The notes beneath the pieces were generated by a model. The model was not told where the DNA came from. It ran no database searches and worked only from the letters and a program-made list of their open reading frames with translations. Both the position numbers and the translations under genes were made by a program. DNA of 8,590 nucleotides from an uncultured Oscillospiraceae bacterium (GTDB lineage Bacteria; Bacillota; Clostridia; Oscillospirales; Oscillospiraceae): NCBI GenBank assembly GCA_900762005.1, contig CAAFEV010000207.1, positions 1 to 8,590 on the forward strand. Direction: 5' to 3'. Below, piece by piece: positions 1-5,998 of the stretch; within the stretch, counting starts at the first letter, position 1; every line of letters starts with the position of its first letter.

Positions 1-1
1 C

Positions 2-166
2 ATCGGTCTGCATGACACCATGCAAGATTTAATCGTCAATATGCTCGGCGCACTGGTATTCAGTGTCGGCGGGTATTTTCAACAAAGACGGCGCAAGCAT
101 TCGGCAATGGCAGCACTGTTTGCCCCGATTCCCGAAGCTGAGGTGGAGGAGAAGCACGATGAGTGA
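2..166 (+). CDS. Integral membrane protein, C-terminal fragment
   Basis: Only the last 54 codons are in the window; the reading frame enters at base 2 and stops at TGA 164-166. The visible part holds one hydrophobic segment beginning with D-T-M-Q-D-L-I-V-N-M-L-G-A and ending in G-G-Y, followed by a basic stretch (Q-Q-R-R-R-K-H) and an acidic tail. The pattern D-x3-D-x3-N-x2-G-A just before a last membrane helix and a cytosolic tail is one I associate with small polytopic membrane proteins of the DUF2238/YjdF sort. That assignment is from memory and tentative, because most of the protein is missing. Its last 8 bases overlap the start of the phosphatidyltransferase gene, so the two are probably co-transcribed and translationally coupled. 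Basic residues after the helix suggest a cytosolic C-terminus. Confidence 0.6.
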   Translation: MGLHDTMQDLIVNMLGALVFSVGGYFQQRRRKHSAMAALFAPIPEAEVEEKHDE

Positions 167-761
167 AGAAGAAAAACTGAAAATCGAAGAAGCGCAGCGG
201 GTGGATACCGACCGTATTTTTACCCTGCCGAATTTACTCAGCATTTTGCGCCTGCTGCTCATTCCGCTGATTATTTATCTGTATGAAACGCAGCATTATG
301 TCTGGGCGTTCGGCATGCTCCTCTTTTCGGGCGTGACCGATGTCGTGGACGGCTGGATTGCGCGTACCTTTCACCTTGTCACGGATTTCGGCAAGGCGAT
401 TGACCCCATTGCCGACAAGCTGACGCAGGTTGCGGTGCTGCTGTGCCTGCTGAAGCCGGGAAGCTGGTGGATTGTCGGCGTGCTGGTGTTCAAGGAGATT
501 ACCATCGGCGCGATGTCACTTGCCGCCATCCGCCGAACCCACAGCGTCTACAGTGCCGGATGGTACGGCAAGCTGTGCACGGTTGTGATTTATCTGTCCA
601 TGTTTGCCATTATTCTTTGGCGCAATCCGCCGGAGCTGTTTCTCTGGATTGACGCGGGACTGATTGTCGCTTCGGTTTTGCTGGCGTTCGTCAAGTATTT
701 TCTCTACTTTATCCGTATTTTGCGGCAATCCGGCGCGGCAGCTCCGCGTAATGAACAATGA
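159..761 (+). CDS. CDP-alcohol phosphatidyltransferase (PgsA / cardiolipin-synthase-like)
   Basis: A 200-residue membrane enzyme that should transfer a phosphatidyl group from CDP-diacylglycerol to an alcohol, releasing CMP, at the cytoplasmic membrane. The family signature is complete: D61-x2-D64-G65-x2-A68-R69-x8-G78-x3-D82-x3-D86, which holds the metal and CDP ligands. The N-terminal T-L-P-N-L-L-S-I-L-R run is typical of PgsA-type members, and several further hydrophobic helices follow to about residue 188. The acceptor (glycerol-3-phosphate, phosphatidylglycerol or another alcohol) cannot be read from the motif, so no symbol is given. The frame is open further upstream, but ATG 159 is preferred: it has a purine-rich AGGTGGAGGAG Shine-Dalgarno at 141-151, overlaps the preceding stop by 8 nt, and gives the usual family length. 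Its TGA overlaps the next start as ATGA. Confidence 0.9.
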   Translation: MSEEEKLKIEEAQRVDTDRIFTLPNLLSILRLLLIPLIIYLYETQHYVWAFGMLLFSGVTDVVDGWIARTFHLVTDFGKAIDPIADKLTQVAVLLCLLKPGSWWIVGVLVFKEITIGAMSLAAIRRTHSVYSAGWYGKLCTVVIYLSMFAIILWRNPPELFLWIDAGLIVASVLLAFVKYFLYFIRILRQSGAAAPRNEQ

Positions 762-946
762 AGCGGCGGCTGCGCACGTTCTGGCTGCAACGCCGGGAGC
801 GTATCGGGGTACGTCTGCGCTACGGTCCGCAAAAACGCTATTTCCGCTGTCCGCGCTGCCGCGCGGTGCAATCTGCGCCGGTCGGCAGAGGGCAGCAAAA
901 GCTCACCTGCCGCCGCTGCGGTGAAATCTTCCTGCGAAGAACATAA
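758..946 (+). CDS. Small basic zinc-ribbon protein
   Basis: A 62-residue, strongly basic protein with two C-x2-C knuckles, C31-x2-C34 and C51-x2-C54, separated by a G-R-G-Q-Q-K-L-T loop and followed by F-L-R-R-T. This layout (knuckle, short basic loop, knuckle, then F-x-R-x-T at the C-terminus) is a pattern I recall from short zinc-ribbon proteins of Clostridia with no assigned biochemical role. Four cysteines suggest one structural Zn2+. The N-terminal 20 residues are rich in Arg and could contact nucleic acid, but that is inference. The start ATG 758 overlaps the preceding TGA (ATGA, 4 nt), indicating translational coupling with the phosphatidyltransferase. A strong terminator begins 4 nt after its stop, so it is the last gene of the operon. 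Coding status is supported by the cysteine pattern and spacing rather than by length. Confidence 0.8.
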   Translation: MKRRLRTFWLQRRERIGVRLRYGPQKRYFRCPRCRAVQSAPVGRGQQKLTCRRCGEIFLRRT

Positions 947-949
947 GAC

Positions 950-982
950 AGGGGTGCTTGCGTGTGAAGCAAGCACCCCTTT
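950..982 (+). terminator. Rho-independent terminator after the zinc-ribbon gene
   Basis: A perfect 12-bp inverted repeat (950-961 with 969-980) flanks a 7-nt loop (gtgtgaa). Its T-tract is short (TTTGTG). It lies 4 nt after the + strand operon and 20 nt from the 3' end of the convergent - strand operon. The same hairpin could therefore stop both transcripts, although the T-tract is poor in the - direction. Confidence 0.85.
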
Positions 983-1002
983 GTGATACCCTAGGACAGA
1001 CC

Positions 1003-1932
1003 TTACATCTTATCTACGGACAGAACGACATAGCGGTTCTGACGGAACACAAGCTGCACCAATACCGACAGATAGCGGATGACCACCGATAGGATGGCAA
1101 AGAGCATAAAGAAACAGCCCGAAACAACCAGCATAATCGTCGTGTAGCCCGGAACGGGCGAGCCGGTCAGAAAGACCACTAAGGTGTAAACCACCGCCGC
1201 CAGCGTTGCAAGCATCATCAAAACGGTCATAAACAGTGCAATTTTATAAGCAAGGTCGGTAAAGATAATCACAGTATCAATACCGGTGTTGCGCCGCCCC
1301 GCCGCCTCCTGCTTTTCGTAGGAGAGCTGCCTACCGCTCGACTCATAGTAGAGAAGGTCCGTATTCAAGCCGCAGTTTGCATAGAGAATTTTGCGGTAGG
1401 GCGTGGTACGGCTCATCGAGCGCACGCGATTGAGCGCACGGCGCGATAAAATGCGGAAGGTGTCCGTCGTGAGCTTGTACTGCACCGAAGCGTTCTTATT
1501 GAGTAGCCGGTAAAACAGGCGCGACGAGGCACGCGGACGGCGGTTTCCGGCGGCGACGATGTCATAGCCTTGCAGGGCGCGCTCATAGACCTGTAAAATC
1601 AGGTCGGGCGGATAATCTGCCAAGCTGCGGTCGAATTCATAGATAAAATCACCGATTGCCAAATCCACCCCGGCATTCATGGCAGTCTCCAAGCCCTGAT
1701 AGCCCGCAAGACGCACCACGCTCACCGCGCAGTCCGAAAGCGCATCGGCGCAGTGCTTTATCACGGACACACTTTCGTCTGCGGAGCCGTCGTCCACGCA
1801 AATCAGCTCAAAGTGCGCAAAACGGCTGTGCAGGGTATCGTGCAGCATATTCAGAAAGGCTTCGATATGTCCTGCGGCGTTTCGGACATAGACCACCGCA
1901 GAGACAAAGCTCGGACTTTTATTCGCTTCCAT
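1003..1932 (-). CDS. GT2 glycosyltransferase with two C-terminal membrane helices (DPM1/GtrB-like)
   Basis: A 309-residue protein. An N-terminal GT-A fold (about residues 8-200) carries the nucleotide-sugar motif V-D-D-G-S (46-50). Two long hydrophobic segments follow (about 228-256 and 264-290). This architecture matches polyprenyl-phosphate sugar transferases (dolichol-phosphate mannosyl transferase and bacterial GtrB types). These load a sugar onto undecaprenyl phosphate at the inner face of the membrane for later use outside. Where the classical members have a D-A-D-L-Q motif, this one reads E-F-D-R-S-L (99-104) before the conserved Y-P-P-D-L-I. The metal-binding acid pattern is thus E-x-D, which marks a divergent subfamily. 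The start ATG 1932 overlaps the upstream FAD gene by 14 nt, and only a weak GGATG-like ribosome site is visible, so coupling is likely. It is the last gene of the six-gene operon. Donor sugar unknown. Confidence 0.85.
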   Translation of the reverse strand: MEANKSPSFVSAVVYVRNAAGHIEAFLNMLHDTLHSRFAHFELICVDDGSADESVSVIKHCADALSDCAVSVVRLAGYQGLETAMNAGVDLAIGDFIYEFDRSLADYPPDLILQVYERALQGYDIVAAGNRRPRASSRLFYRLLNKNASVQYKLTTDTFRILSRRALNRVRSMSRTTPYRKILYANCGLNTDLLYYESSGRQLSYEKQEAAGRRNTGIDTVIIFTDLAYKIALFMTVLMMLATLAAVVYTLVVFLTGSPVPGYTTIMLVVSGCFFMLFAILSVVIRYLSVLVQLVFRQNRYVVLSVDKM

Positions 1933-3046
1933 CTAAAATCACATCCAAATCATAAACGGTATTGATTTTGCCGGACAGGACGCTGTAAAACCACGGCTTT
2001 GCGGTGTATTCGCGGATGACCGTCGGGCGGGAATCGTCCAATTCCGATGCCATTAAAATGGGCTTCATGGAGAAAAGAGAGCCTTGATAAGTAAATTCCA
2101 GCTCGGGGCGCAGATATTTCCGTGCGAGGGCGGACATATACGGCCATGCGCTCGGTGGCTGCGCGGGACAGTCGGTGCAGTTGCCCATCGATTCCGGCTT
2201 GCAGAAGCCGTCGCAGCGGCTCTGACAGGGGAAGGTGGGCAGTGTGTCATAGCTCGTGATGTGCGGCGTGTGGGCGACGGCGGTCAGGGAGTGCAGCCCG
2301 GTTTTTCCGTAGGGCATGATGGAGAAAAACGGACCGTCCATCACCGTCAGCCCAATATCGCGCAGGCAGTCGTTGACGCTGCAAAGAATCATCTCGCACA
2401 GCTCGTACTTGATTTTGAACGGCGGCAGCTTCAGCAGCTTGTGAATCTGATTAACCCCCGCATAGGTGGCATTGAGCACAAACGGTGCTTGCAGCCGTTC
2501 GCCGTTTGAGAGCGTCAGTTCATAAACACCGCCCTTTTGTGCAATGGCTGTTACCTCCGCGCTGCAGCGAAGCTCCGCCCTCGGGTACTTGGAGAGCTCG
2601 CACATAAAATAATCGCATAAAAGCGCGGCATCGTAGGTGTATTCCGTCGTCTCATACGCGCCGTCGCACAGTCCCGGCTGAAAAAACGCATCCGGGTTGA
2701 GCAAATCGCAGCGGATGTCCGCATTTGCACAAAATTTACAGAACTGCTCCCGGTTTGTCCAACTGAAGGTGGCACTCGTTGCGTAAATCTGCCGAAACTC
2801 CTTGAGAATGCAGAACGGATAATCGCGGCAGAAGCGTTCGAAATAATTCTTGGATTTTAACGCTGTGGACAGGGAACGCGGATAGTGGTAGCCCATATGC
2901 ACACGTGCCTGATTGATGGTCGTTGCACGGCGAAAGGGAGCTGCTTCGCGCTCCAGAACAAGGACGCGCTCTCCCTTTTTCGCACAGTGCAGTGCTGCGT
3001 ACAGCCCGTAAAGACCGCCGCCGATAATCAGCTTATCGGCTGTCAT
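1919..3046 (-). CDS. DAO-family FAD-dependent oxidoreductase
   Basis: A 375-residue flavoenzyme. The N-terminal Rossmann motif G9-G-G-L-Y-G14 follows a hydrophobic strand, and E32 ends the second strand as the expected ribose ligand of FAD. The N-Q-A-R-V-H-M-G-Y-H-Y-P-R-S segment (45-58) and the C-terminal S-G-K-I-N-T (358-363) resemble conserved parts of FAD oxidoreductases that I recall from surface-polysaccharide loci, where their substrate is generally unassigned. The enzyme probably oxidises an amine, alcohol or sugar-derived substrate. A cysteine cluster, C274-x3-C278-x3-C282-x7-C290-x2-C293, lies in what looks like an insertion in the substrate domain and could bind a metal. No signal peptide or membrane helix is evident, so it is cytosolic. 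It starts at ATG 3046 inside the stop of the upstream GT-C-like gene (ATGA) with no good Shine-Dalgarno, implying translational coupling. Confidence 0.82.
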   Translation of the reverse strand: MTADKLIIGGGLYGLYAALHCAKKGERVLVLEREAAPFRRATTINQARVHMGYHYPRSLSTALKSKNYFERFCRDYPFCILKEFRQIYATSATFSWTNREQFCKFCANADIRCDLLNPDAFFQPGLCDGAYETTEYTYDAALLCDYFMCELSKYPRAELRCSAEVTAIAQKGGVYELTLSNGERLQAPFVLNATYAGVNQIHKLLKLPPFKIKYELCEMILCSVNDCLRDIGLTVMDGPFFSIMPYGKTGLHSLTAVAHTPHITSYDTLPTFPCQSRCDGFCKPESMGNCTDCPAQPPSAWPYMSALARKYLRPELEFTYQGSLFSMKPILMASELDDSRPTVIREYTAKPWFYSVLSGKINTVYDLDVILDGSE

Positions 3047-4440
3047 AGCGCGTTGACGCAGGGTGCGTTCTGCGTTTTTACAAGGCGGTCAAGCAGCATA
3101 TGTGCCCAGAGCCCGGCTGCGGCGTACACAAACGGAAGCAGCGTCTGTGCCGTGCGGGCAAAATCGGCATTTGTACCGAAAACAGCTAAGAGTCCCGTGG
3201 CAAGCAGGAAGCCTGCCAGCCCCAGATGCAGCCAGAACGGCTGCTTCCTTTTTATCAGCAGGAACACGAAAAGCATAAGCTCCGCAACACCGATAAAAAT
3301 CGCGTGCAGCAGCGTGAAGGTCTGCGGCAGAAGAACGCCCTCGTAGGCTGCCATGCCGCTGTCCTCACGGTAGGTTTTCAAGCCGTAAAACCGTGCCCTT
3401 GTCGTATTTGACAGGAAGGTCAGATACTCCTGCAAATGTGCCTGCTTTGCATCCGCGACAAAGGCGTTGATGCGCGCATGGTCGTAATGCTCCATGATAT
3501 AGCAGCGGGGCGGATAGACGCGGTCAGAGCGGAAAAAACCGGCAGCCGTCCAGCCGTTGTTGTAGAGCTTCGCATAATACGTGTCCAGCTCTTTTGCATA
3601 GGTTTCATTGAGCGTGTCCGAGGTCATAAACTCCCGCGACAGCTCGCGCAGCTCCTCGTCGTGCGCATCTGTGTAATAGCCCTGCTGCAGCACTACCGCA
3701 AGCTGCTGTGCCGTGCCGGAATCGCTCAGGGTAAACGCGCCGTACTGCGCGTTGAACATTGCACCGTAGACCAGCAGCAACGCAATCGGTACGGCGGCAA
3801 TCGGCAGGAGGATTGCCTCGTGGATACGTCTTGTCCGCCGTTCGGCTTTCTCGCCCTTGCCGGGAAAGAGCAGTCGCAGCAGTAAAAAACCGAACACCAT
3901 CCCCGCATACAGCGCGAACACCGCACGGAGCAGACAGCCGAGCACCAGCACAGACGCGGCAAGCAGGAGCTGCCGCGTCCGGTTTTCCTGTAAGTAACAA
4001 ATCAGCGCGTAAAACAGGAAGACGGTCAGCGACAGAGACAGCGATTCGGTGAGCAGTGTGCGCTGCCAGCTCATGATTGCGGGTGCAAGACTGTAAAATA
4101 CCGTCACGGTCAGGTTCAACCATCTGCGCGGGGCAATGCGCTGCATTGCCCGATAGAATACAACAATACTGAGCAGGTGGGTGAAAAGCTGCAGCACGCA
4201 GACCAATGTCAGACCGCGCTGCGCGGAAAGCGCGTTGCAGATGTCAATCAGCATCGGATAGAGCGGCAGACGGTAGCGGTGCAGACTGCCACCCAGCCAT
4301 GAGAAGCCGTCTGCGGCGATATATTCGTAGGAGTCCGGCGTTAAGGTCTCCGTCAGCGAGAGGAACAGCGCAAATTGCAGCAGAAAAATCCCCCCGAAAA
4401 CGAGTAACTCCGGCAAGTATTGTCTGCGCTTATTGAACAT
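3043..4440 (-). CDS. Polytopic membrane protein, probable GT-C-type glycosyltransferase
   Basis: A 465-residue protein with roughly ten hydrophobic segments. They include residues 11-28, 78-97, 108-122, 133-150, 158-192, 209-227, 374-396, 403-421 and 432-450. A large, mostly hydrophilic region (about 228-372) sits between the last two groups. After the first helix comes L-T-P-D36-S-Y-E-Y, where lipid-phosphate-sugar-using GT-C enzymes place a catalytic acid in the first external loop. A second conserved-looking R-T-L-L-T-E-S-L stands at 127-134. Such enzymes take a sugar from polyprenyl-phosphate donors on the outer face of the membrane, which fits the neighbouring GtrB-like GT2 that could make such a donor. 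ATG 4440 is supported by a GAGAGGAG Shine-Dalgarno. The gene overlaps the upstream GT2 by 11 nt and the downstream FAD gene by 4 nt. It could instead be a polymerase or an uncharacterised glycan membrane protein; family assignment is moderate. Confidence 0.7.
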   Translation of the reverse strand: MFNKRRQYLPELLVFGGIFLLQFALFLSLTETLTPDSYEYIAADGFSWLGGSLHRYRLPLYPMLIDICNALSAQRGLTLVCVLQLFTHLLSIVVFYRAMQRIAPRRWLNLTVTVFYSLAPAIMSWQRTLLTESLSLSLTVFLFYALICYLQENRTRQLLLAASVLVLGCLLRAVFALYAGMVFGFLLLRLLFPGKGEKAERRTRRIHEAILLPIAAVPIALLLVYGAMFNAQYGAFTLSDSGTAQQLAVVLQQGYYTDAHDEELRELSREFMTSDTLNETYAKELDTYYAKLYNNGWTAAGFFRSDRVYPPRCYIMEHYDHARINAFVADAKQAHLQEYLTFLSNTTRARFYGLKTYREDSGMAAYEGVLLPQTFTLLHAIFIGVAELMLFVFLLIKRKQPFWLHLGLAGFLLATGLLAVFGTNADFARTAQTLLPFVYAAAGLWAHMLLDRLVKTQNAPCVNAL

Positions 4441-5224
4441 GGTACGCTCCTCTCAGGTTCCGAAACAGAATCTTAAGCAAATCGCCGTTGCCCCGGAACC
4501 GACTGATTTTTGTGGGTGTTTTCTCTCCCTTGGGATAAATCCTCGCAACCGGAAGCTCACATACGGGCAGCTTGAGCTGACTGGCGCGCACGGAAAGATA
4601 CGCCAAAAGCTCATAGGTCTGGAAAATATCGCGCAGCGGCTGCACCGCCGGGTGGGTCAGATAGGCGGCAGAATAAGCGCGGAAGGCGTTGGTCGTGTCG
4701 GTAAAGTGATGCCGTGCTGTCAGAGAAATCACGGGCGCGTGCAGCAGCCGCACCGCCAGATAACGCGACGGCGGTGTGTTAACCGCTCTGCCGCCCTTGA
4801 CAAAGCGCGAGCCCTGCACAAAGGCGTAGCCCTCGTCAAGCTTTTGCACAAAGGAAGGCACGTCCTGAATGCTGTCCTTATCGTTGCCGTCAATGGTTAT
4901 AATGCCCTCATAGCCGCGCTCCAATGCCCAGAAAATTCCCATGCGAAGCTGTGCGCCCTGCCGTCCGCCGCCGAGCTTGACGAGCAGCGTGTTGACACCT
5001 GACGCTTTCAGACGTTCTGCCTGTGTAGAGCCGTCGGTCGAACCGCCGTCGCACAGAATAATATCGCAAGCACCGTCCACGCCGGCTTGCTGCGCACGGC
5101 TCAGCTCATGCAGAATCCGTGCACCCTCGTTGATAATCGGAATGAGCAGGCAGTATTTCGTGCGCTTTGGCGCAAATTCCTCAGCGGAAAAACGGGGCAC
5201 GCCTGCTTGTTCTTCGACAATCAC
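4430..5224 (-). CDS. Soluble GT2 family glycosyltransferase
   Basis: A 264-residue GT-A-fold enzyme. The N-terminal L-L-I-P-I-I-N-E-G strand is followed by the nucleotide-sugar motif D59-G-G-S-T-D-G-S. Next come D112-G-N-D115 as the metal-binding acids, then G-S-R-F (138-141) and D-T-T-N-A-F-R-A-Y-S (176-185). This is the core of DPM1-like GT2 enzymes, but no C-terminal membrane helix is present, so it acts at the cytosolic face. The tail Y-P-K-G-x3-P-T-K-I-S is a pattern I recall from GT2 proteins of O-antigen-like clusters. The start is GTG 5224: it has an excellent AAGGAGGT site six bases upstream and overlaps the previous TGA as GTGA. The longer in-frame ATG at 5326 would push 34 basic, low-complexity residues into the upstream gene. 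Donor and acceptor sugars cannot be told. Confidence 0.88.
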   Translation of the reverse strand: MIVEEQAGVPRFSAEEFAPKRTKYCLLIPIINEGARILHELSRAQQAGVDGACDIILCDGGSTDGSTQAERLKASGVNTLLVKLGGGRQGAQLRMGIFWALERGYEGIITIDGNDKDSIQDVPSFVQKLDEGYAFVQGSRFVKGGRAVNTPPSRYLAVRLLHAPVISLTARHHFTDTTNAFRAYSAAYLTHPAVQPLRDIFQTYELLAYLSVRASQLKLPVCELPVARIYPKGEKTPTKISRFRGNGDLLKILFRNLRGAYHVQ

Positions 5225-5997
5225 GACAATACCTCCTTGAGATAATCGGCGGCGGAAAGCACCGGCTCCAAGGTGCCGGGGGGGTTCATCTCCGCCGAGC
5301 AATAGCCGGAAAAGGGAATGCCGCAAAGCTGCTTATCCAAGGAATCCGGCGCAATCGGCGCAAGCTGCGGACGTGAGACATGAATGTGCGAAACCCGCGC
5401 CCAATCCCGGCCGGAAAGGGCAAGCGTCTCACCGTTAAACAGGCAGGTGCCCAAGTCTAGATTGACGCCGAGCCCCGGTGTATCCAACAGAGCGCAATAG
5501 TCCAGCACCTGCCGCGTCGTGTTGAGAAAATTTGTCCCGTAGCAGACGGAATTTGCCTCCAAGGCGAACACCGCGCCCGCCTCGTGCGCCAAAGCACCGC
5601 AGCGGCGGAAAAAGTCCTCGCCCAAGGGCAGACGAGAGGGGTCGGGGAGAACACGGTTCTTCGGACAGCCGAAAACCAGATTGCCGCAGCCCATCGCGTG
5701 TGCAAATTCCATCGCCCGCGCCGTATAATCCAAAAGAGCCTGCCGCTCGGCAGCCGTGCCGAAAATCTGCTCCCGCCTGCCATACCAGATTGACTGCATC
5801 GAGCATACGCGCAGGCCCCATTTCTCATAAAGCCGCTGTGAGAACTGCGCTGCCTGCTTACAATGCGCATACGGATTTTCAGAAAACAGCCGTGTCGGCG
5901 CAAGCTCCAGACCGCAATAGCCCAACGCCTGCAGATGGGTGTAGACCGCCTCGTCGTGTGCCTTATCCCACGCAATATTGGAAAATGAAAGCTTCAT
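5221..5997 (-). CDS. Sugar phosphate isomerase/epimerase-like TIM-barrel protein
   Basis: A 258-residue protein of the xylose-isomerase-like TIM-barrel superfamily (AP endonuclease 2 fold). The four metal ligands expected for this fold can be placed: E147 in A-L-E-A-N-S, D181 in V-N-L-D-L-G, H206 in H-I-H-V-S and E236 in S-A-E-M-N. An intact, probably Mn2+- or Co2+-dependent active site is therefore likely. The family includes ketose epimerases, hydroxypyruvate isomerase and inosose dehydratase, so the reaction is an isomerisation, epimerisation or dehydration of a sugar or polyol. The exact one is not readable. Start ATG 5997 gives the proper first beta strand (M-K-L-S-F-S-N-I) and has GGAGG at 6005-6009; the longer upstream frame is low-complexity shadow. 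The gene lies 1 nt after the preceding stop. Its own K-E-V codons near the C-terminus form the Shine-Dalgarno of the next gene. Confidence 0.87.
   Translation of the reverse strand: MKLSFSNIAWDKAHDEAVYTHLQALGYCGLELAPTRLFSENPYAHCKQAAQFSQRLYEKWGLRVCSMQSIWYGRREQIFGTAAERQALLDYTARAMEFAHAMGCGNLVFGCPKNRVLPDPSRLPLGEDFFRRCGALAHEAGAVFALEANSVCYGTNFLNTTRQVLDYCALLDTPGLGVNLDLGTCLFNGETLALSGRDWARVSHIHVSRPQLAPIAPDSLDKQLCGIPFSGYCSAEMNPPGTLEPVLSAADYLKEVLS
5231..5238 (-). promoter_or_regulatory. Shine-Dalgarno deciding the GTG start of the soluble GT2
   Basis: AAGGAGGT on the - strand, followed by six bases (ATTGTC) and then GTG at 5224-5222, which overlaps the TGA of the TIM-barrel gene as GTGA. The near-perfect match to the anti-SD fixes this start over the longer ATG at 5326. 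Confidence 0.85.
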
Positions 5998-5998
5998 A

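Noticed and set aside
3605..4123. 172-residue - strand frame inside the GT-C-like gene
   Set aside because: Alternative frame of a membrane protein gene; Arg/Ala-rich with no motif or start signal.
5225..5326. 34-residue N-terminal extension of the soluble GT2 (ATG 5326)
   Set aside because: It overlaps the end of the TIM-barrel gene, is low-complexity and basic, and the GTG at 5224 has a near-perfect Shine-Dalgarno.
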